Under the pieces are notes generated by a model. The model was not told the origin of the DNA, searched no databases, and saw nothing but the letters and a program-made list of their open reading frames with translations. From Rhodospirillales bacterium (lineage in GTDB: Bacteria; Pseudomonadota; Alphaproteobacteria; Rhodospirillales; UBA2165): a stretch of 64,000 nt of DNA. Position numbers and translations under genes: made by a program. This document shows positions 60,180-64,000 of the stretch, piece after piece. Each line of letters opens with the position of its first letter. Position 1 is the stretch's first letter. The DNA is taken from positions 51,304 through 115,303 of the forward strand of contig JAJDXO010000057.1 of the NCBI GenBank assembly GCA_022823235.1, in the 5' to 3' direction.

Positions 60180-60196
60180 TTGGCACGGTTCTTGGG
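60180..60196 (+). promoter_or_regulatory. Sigma-54-type promoter of amtB-glnK
   Basis: TTGGCACGGTTCTTGGG: the -24 block TTGGCACG is perfect, the -12 block is TTGG instead of TTGC, and GG-to-GG spacing is the required 10 bases. Transcription would start near 60207. This agrees with nitrogen (NtrC-type) control of ammonium uptake. Confidence 0.68.
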
Positions 60197-60334
60197 ATAG
60201 GGCCTGTGCTTGGCTGCGCGCCGCTTGGCAGACGGCAAGCGGCGTTTCGGGGACCGCCTTCTTCGGCAACGGATGCGGGGCGGGCCGTCCGGGCCACGAA
60301 TGTTTTTGCGGGCGACTATCTGGAGGACCTCTGA

Positions 60335-61663
60335 ATGTTACCCAAATCGAAAGCGCTGCTGCCGGCCATCCTGGCCGCGGGCGCGGTTTTCTTCATGGCG
60401 GACGGCGCGTTGGCGCAGGATGCCAAGCTTGCGGGCGGCGATACGGCCTGGATCATCACGGCCACGGCGCTCGTGCTGTTCATGACCATGCCGGGCCTCG
60501 CCCTGTTCTATGGCGGCCTGGTGCAGTCCCGGAACGTGCTATCGGTGCTGATGCACTGCTTCACCATCTGCTGCGTCTCGTCGGTGCTGTGGCTGGTGCT
60601 GGCCTACTCCATCGCGTTCGGCGATGCGTCGGCCTGGTGGGGCGGTCTCGGCAAGGCGTTTTTCGCCGGCGTCGGCACGGACACCCTGTCCGGCACCATC
60701 CCGGAGAACGTGTTCTTCATGTTCCAGATGACCTTCGCCATCATTACGCCGGCGCTGATCGTCGGCGCCTATGTGGAGCGGATCAAGTTCTCCGCCGTCA
60801 TTCTGTTCTCCGGCCTGTGGCTGATCTTCGTCTACGCCCCGTCCACCCACTGGATCTGGGGCGGCGGCATCCTCGCCGATCTCGGCTGGATCTCCGAAAG
60901 CCTCAAGGGCGTGGCGGTCATGGACTTCGCCGGCGGCCTGGTGGTTCACGCCAACGCGGGCGTCGCGGCGCTGATCCTGGCGGCGGCCCTCGGCCCGCGC
61001 CGGGGCTTCCCCAGCGAGTTGCGCCCGCCCCACAATCCGGGGCTGGTGATGATCGGCGCGGCCATGCTGTGGGTCGGCTGGTTCGGCTTCAACGGCGGCA
61101 GCGCTCTGGCGGCCGACGGCGCGGCCGGCATGGCGATCACCGTCACCCACATCTCGGCGGCGACCGCGTGCCTGACCTGGGTGGCCATCGAGTGGATCAA
61201 GTTCGGCAAGCCGAGCCTGGTCGGCATCGCCACCGGCGCCATCGCCGGTCTGGCGACCATCACGCCGGGCTCCGGCTTCGTCGGACCGGTCGGCGGGCTG
61301 GTCTTCGGCTTCCTTGCCGGGCTCATCTGCTTCTACGCCATCAACGTGGTGAAGAGCATGTGGAAGATCGACGATTCCCTGGACGTGTTCGCCGTCCACG
61401 GCGTCGGCGGCGTTCTCGGCATCCTGCTGACCAGCGTGTTCGCGGCGCCCCAGTTCGGCGGTCTCGGCGGCGAGGGCTATTCCATCGGCACGGCCTTCAT
61501 GGGTCAGCTGATCGGTACGGTCATCACCGTCATCTGGGCCGGCGTCGTGGGCTATATCATCCTCAAGATCGTCCAGGCGACCGTCGGGCTCCGGACCACG
61601 CCCGAGGAGGAGACCGAAGGCCTCGACATCACGGCCCATGGGGAGCGGAGCTATGATCTCTAG
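60335..61663 (+). CDS. amtB: Ammonium transporter
   Basis: 442 residues with a cleavable signal-like N-terminus (ILAAGAVFFMADGALAQ) and 11 expected membrane helices. The pore histidines are in GGLVVHANAGVAALILAA and FAVHGVGGVLGILLTS, and the Phe gate segment GFNGGSALAADG is typical. It conducts ammonium into the cell and is gated by P-II binding. It lies 57 bases before the P-II gene and behind a sigma-54-like promoter. Confidence 0.97.
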   Translation: MLPKSKALLPAILAAGAVFFMADGALAQDAKLAGGDTAWIITATALVLFMTMPGLALFYGGLVQSRNVLSVLMHCFTICCVSSVLWLVLAYSIAFGDASAWWGGLGKAFFAGVGTDTLSGTIPENVFFMFQMTFAIITPALIVGAYVERIKFSAVILFSGLWLIFVYAPSTHWIWGGGILADLGWISESLKGVAVMDFAGGLVVHANAGVAALILAAALGPRRGFPSELRPPHNPGLVMIGAAMLWVGWFGFNGGSALAADGAAGMAITVTHISAATACLTWVAIEWIKFGKPSLVGIATGAIAGLATITPGSGFVGPVGGLVFGFLAGLICFYAINVVKSMWKIDDSLDVFAVHGVGGVLGILLTSVFAAPQFGGLGGEGYSIGTAFMGQLIGTVITVIWAGVVGYIILKIVQATVGLRTTPEEETEGLDITAHGERSYDL

Positions 61664-61720
61664 ACGGGAGCGCGGCTCTTATCTCATTATGATTCAACTG
61701 GATAACGTAAAGGTGCAGCC

Positions 61721-62059
61721 ATGAAGTACGTAGTGGCGGTTATCAAGCCGGCCAAGCTGGATGCGGTGCGCGAGGCGCTTACCGGAATTGGGGTGCAGGG
61801 CCTGACGGCGAGCGAGGTCTCCGGCTTCGGACGCCAGAAGGGGCATACCGAGATCTACCGCGGCGCCGAATACGCCATCAGCTTCGTGCCCAAGACCAAG
61901 ATCGAGATCGCGGTCGATGACGGACTGGCGGATCAGGTGGTTTCGACCATCCGCGATACCGCCAACTCGGACAGCATCGGCGACGGCAAGATCTTCGTCT
62001 ACGAGCTGAACGAAGCGGTCCGGATCCGGACCGGCGAGACCGGCCCCGAAGCTCTCTGA
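61721..62059 (+). CDS. glnK: Nitrogen regulatory protein P-II
   Basis: 112 residues, the standard length. MKYVVAVIKPAKLDAVREAL, GFGRQKGHTEIYRGAEYAISF with the uridylylated T-loop Tyr (GAEY), and GDGKIFVYELNEAVRIRTGE are signature blocks. It binds ATP, ADP and 2-oxoglutarate and blocks AmtB when ammonium is plentiful. The order amtB-glnK is the reverse of the common glnK-amtB. The spacing allows either read-through or its own promoter. GlnB versus GlnK naming is by context. Confidence 0.95.
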   Translation: MKYVVAVIKPAKLDAVREALTGIGVQGLTASEVSGFGRQKGHTEIYRGAEYAISFVPKTKIEIAVDDGLADQVVSTIRDTANSDSIGDGKIFVYELNEAVRIRTGETGPEAL

Positions 62060-62066
62060 CGCCCGG

Positions 62067-62100
62067 ACGGGCGGCGGTTGCCCAACGGCCCGCCGCCCGT
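62067..62100 (+). terminator. Probable terminator after glnK
   Basis: ACGGGCGGCGG and CCGCCGCCCGT form a perfect 11-bp stem with a 12-base loop, 7 bases after the glnK stop; the tail TTAGTTT is only moderately T-rich. Confidence 0.65.
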
Positions 62101-62195
62101 TAGTTTCGGCAACCAGGCGACCGCCCCGCGGCGCGCTCGACGAGTGTGGTGCGGGGCGGCCGCGTTTCCGGAACCCGCCTGGAGCATTGCGGCGC

Positions 62196-63389
62196 ATGCA
62201 CAATCCGGTTCTCGACGACATGGCGGAATACGCCTTCGACCGGCTGCGGGCGCTGCTCAGGGACGTAACCCCGCCGCCGGGCCTCGATCCCGTCATCATG
62301 TCCCTCGGCGAGCCCAACCACGAGCCGCCGGACATCATCGCCCGGACGGTCGCCGGGCACGGCGACAAATGGGGCCGCTATCCCCCGACCGCCGGCGCCG
62401 CCGCCCATCTCGAGGCCTGCGCCGGCTGGCTCGAGCGCCGCTACGGTCTCCCCGGCGGCCTGGTCGATCCGGCCCGCCACGTCTGCGCCGCCATGGGCAG
62501 CCGGGAAAGCCTCTACATGGCCGGCGACGTCTGCATCCCCCCGGCCAAGAACGGCGGGCGGCCCGTGGTGGCCATTCCCAACCCGTTCTACCAGGCCTAT
62601 TACGGCGCGGCGAAACTCAACGGCGCCGAGGTGGCGGTGCTGTCGGGAACGCCGGAGGACGGCTACCTGCCCGATTTTTCCGAGCTTGGCGGCGAACGGC
62701 TCCGCCGGACGGCGATGGCGTATCTGTGCACCCCGTCCAATCCCCAAGGCACCGCCGCCGGTCTCGATTACCTGACCCGCGCCGTCGAGCTCGCCCGGGA
62801 ATACGATTTCGTGCTGGCCGTCGACGAGTGCTACGCCGAAATCTACCTGGGGGAGCCGACCCCCGGCATCCTGCAGGCCTGCGCGGCCGCGGGCGGCGGC
62901 CTCGAAAACGTGCTGACGTTCAATTCCCTGTCGAAACGCTCGAGCGCGCCGGGCCTCCGGTCCGGCTTCGTCGCCGGCGACGAGGAGATCATTTCGCGGC
63001 TGAAGCGGCTCAGGGCCTATGGCGGCGCGACCATTCCGGCGCCGCTGGCCGAGGCGGCCACGGCGCTGTGGAACGACGATGCGCATGTGGAGGCCAACCG
63101 GGCGCTCTACCGGGAGAAATTCGACCGGGCCGACGGGATCCTCGCCGGCGTCCTCGGCTATTACCGGCCGGACGGCGGGTTCTTTCTGTGGCTCGAGGTG
63201 GGCGACGGCGAAGAGGCCGCCCGCCGCCTATGGGCCGAGGCCGCGGTGCGGGTCGTTCCCGGCGCCTATGTGGGCCTCGCCGACCGGTCCGGGGTCAATC
63301 CCGGCGACAGCCGCATCCGGGTCGCCCTGGTGGACGATCCGGCGACGGTGGCCGAAGGGCTTACGCGGATCAAGAATACGCTTACGTGA
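62196..63389 (+). CDS. Class I/II aminotransferase, DapC-like
   Basis: 397 residues from ATG 62196 (a TTG three codons upstream is possible). PLP-enzyme blocks: PVIMSLGEPNHEPPD, CAAMGSRESLYMAGD, AIPNPFYQAYYGAAKLNGAEV, YLCTPSNPQGTAAGLDYL, VDECYAEIYLG and the PLP lysine in NSLSKRSSAPGLRSGF. These are characteristic of the N-succinyldiaminopimelate aminotransferase (DapC) branch, which acts in lysine and cell-wall synthesis. No other dap genes are visible, so another amino-donor specificity is possible. It is followed only by repeats to the window end. Confidence 0.9.
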   Translation: MHNPVLDDMAEYAFDRLRALLRDVTPPPGLDPVIMSLGEPNHEPPDIIARTVAGHGDKWGRYPPTAGAAAHLEACAGWLERRYGLPGGLVDPARHVCAAMGSRESLYMAGDVCIPPAKNGGRPVVAIPNPFYQAYYGAAKLNGAEVAVLSGTPEDGYLPDFSELGGERLRRTAMAYLCTPSNPQGTAAGLDYLTRAVELAREYDFVLAVDECYAEIYLGEPTPGILQACAAAGGGLENVLTFNSLSKRSSAPGLRSGFVAGDEEIISRLKRLRAYGGATIPAPLAEAATALWNDDAHVEANRALYREKFDRADGILAGVLGYYRPDGGFFLWLEVGDGEEAARRLWAEAAVRVVPGAYVGLADRSGVNPGDSRIRVALVDDPATVAEGLTRIKNTLT

Positions 63390-63412
63390 GCTAACGGAAA
63401 GCAAAGCCCAAT

Positions 63413-63572
63413 TCGTCATACCCCGGCGCAAGTCCGGGGTATCCAGATTCCAATTCTTGAACCACAGAGACGGTGAGACGGTGAGGAGCGCCGCTCCCGG
63501 CCCAAAACCGTCATGGCCGGGCCCAGACCCGGCCATCCACGTGGATCACCGGGTCAAGCCCGGTGATGACGA
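63413..63572. repeat. Tandem intergenic repeat, copy 1
   Basis: Order: TCATACCCCGGCGCAAG/TCCGGGGTATCC hairpin, a TTGAACCACAGAGACGGTGA segment, then the double-hairpin module GGCCGGG.../CACCGGG.... Recurs at 63704-63880 with the same order. First part of the gene-free tail 63390-64000. Confidence 0.88.
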
Positions 63573-63703
63573 CTTGCGGGTGAGACGGTGAGGGGCACTG
63601 CGATTGAAACCTCTCCTCTCAACCTCCGTGCCTCTGTGGTGAATTTCCTGGATGCCCCGCACGGAGGCGGGGCATGGCGGCTTGGTTTGTGTCGTATATC
63701 CAC

Positions 63704-63880
63704 TCGTCATACCCCGGCGCAAGTCCGGGGTATCCACATTTCCGATTCTTGAACCACAGAGACGGTGAGACGGTGAGGAGCACCGCTTCCGGCCCAAAGC
63801 GTCATGGCCGGGCCCGGACCCGGCCATCCACGTGTGTCAACCCCAAGGCGTGGATGCCCGGATCAAGTCCGGGCATGACG
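63704..63880. repeat. Tandem intergenic repeat, copy 2
   Basis: Same module order as 63413-63572; the second hairpin of the last module is replaced by GATGCCCGGATCAAG/TCCGGGCATGA, a related stem. About 130 bases lie between the copies and carry no open frame of interest. Confidence 0.85.
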
Positions 63881-63940
63881 GGTGTAGGGTGAGCGGGGAG
63901 CGGCGGCTGAGGGGGAAATTTCATTTAACCCTTACCTTGG

Positions 63941-63978
63941 CCCCCCCCCCCAACCCCCCCCCCCCCGGGGGGGGGGGG
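63941..63978. other. C/G homopolymer tract at the window end
   Basis: Eleven C, AA, thirteen C, then twelve G. It resembles a corrupted copy of the CCCCAACCCTCCCCC/GGGGGAGGGG hairpin of repeat R1 and is more likely an assembly or read error at a contig end than natural sequence. Confidence 0.6.
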
Positions 63979-64000
63979 TTAGGTGGGGTTGCACGACCCC

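Noticed and set aside
63413..63880. CRISPR array suspected from repeated units
   Set aside because: Only two copies of about 160 bp made of hairpin modules; no short regular repeats, unique spacers or cas genes.

Overview
The window is a stretch of GC-rich alphaproteobacterial chromosome, probably from a Rhodospirillales-like lineage. This placement is inferred from the very long NAD-type glutamate dehydrogenase, the DUF3775 protein, the ProXp-ala deacylase, the CnoX-type thioredoxin and the amtB/glnK pair together with high GC; there is no rRNA to confirm it. The first gene is cut by the left edge. The last 60 bases are long C and G homopolymers that look like a failing contig end.

Bases 1-19,340 are a surface-glycan locus: four methyltransferases (one a three-domain sugar C-methyltransferase), a Gfo/Idh/MocA oxidoreductase, a GT-C membrane glycosyltransferase with a 44-residue membrane micro-protein in front of it, a heparinase II/III-like protein, two GT2 and one GT4 glycosyltransferases, a cupin, several SDR enzymes, a WecA-like lipid-phosphate sugar transferase, a sugar-phosphate cyclase of the dehydroquinate-synthase family and a FlaA1/CapD-type 4,6-dehydratase. 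Many starts overlap the preceding stop (ATGA, GTGA, TTGA), so translation is probably coupled. Bases 19,364-28,700 are housekeeping: purH with a clear terminator, a GmhA-like isomerase, a UMF1-type MFS transporter, NAD-glutamate dehydrogenase and a DUF3775 protein.

Bases 28,750-53,600 are catabolic and mosaic. One block has a thiolase-like protein without the usual cysteine plus its DUF35 partner, a zinc dehydrogenase and an amidohydrolase, diverging from a two-subunit CoA-transferase. The end of that CoA-transferase carries a small AT-rich insertion bounded by 30-bp direct repeats. The insertion encodes one unknown protein with an RHH-like N-terminus behind three identical palindromes. A GMC oxidoreductase and a luciferase-like enzyme follow. 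Next comes a minus-strand run resembling pyridine-ring catabolism: a NicX-like ring-opening dioxygenase, a NicD-like hydrolase, an acyl-CoA dehydrogenase and a CoA ligase, with an orphan molybdenum-hydroxylase large subunit upstream. Then comes a lower-GC aromatic island: TAXI-TRAP transporter, ThDP enzyme, LigA/LigB extradiol dioxygenase, hydrolase and a divergent LysR regulator.

Bases 53,600-64,000 return to core functions: GST, TPR protein, tRNA-Gly(GCC), ProXp-ala, CnoX, LON-domain protein, Trm112, DUF971, a UbiH-type hydroxylase, amtB-glnK behind a sigma-54-like promoter, and a class I/II aminotransferase.

Three non-coding themes stand out. First, two places show a single gene bounded by direct repeats of a neighbouring gene's 3' end. 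Second, an 18-bp box close to TAGGGTCCGGACTCGATT recurs six times, and in four unrelated minus-strand genes its TAG is exactly the stop codon. Third, modular hairpin repeats, one with terminal inverted repeats, occupy most of the larger intergenic gaps.
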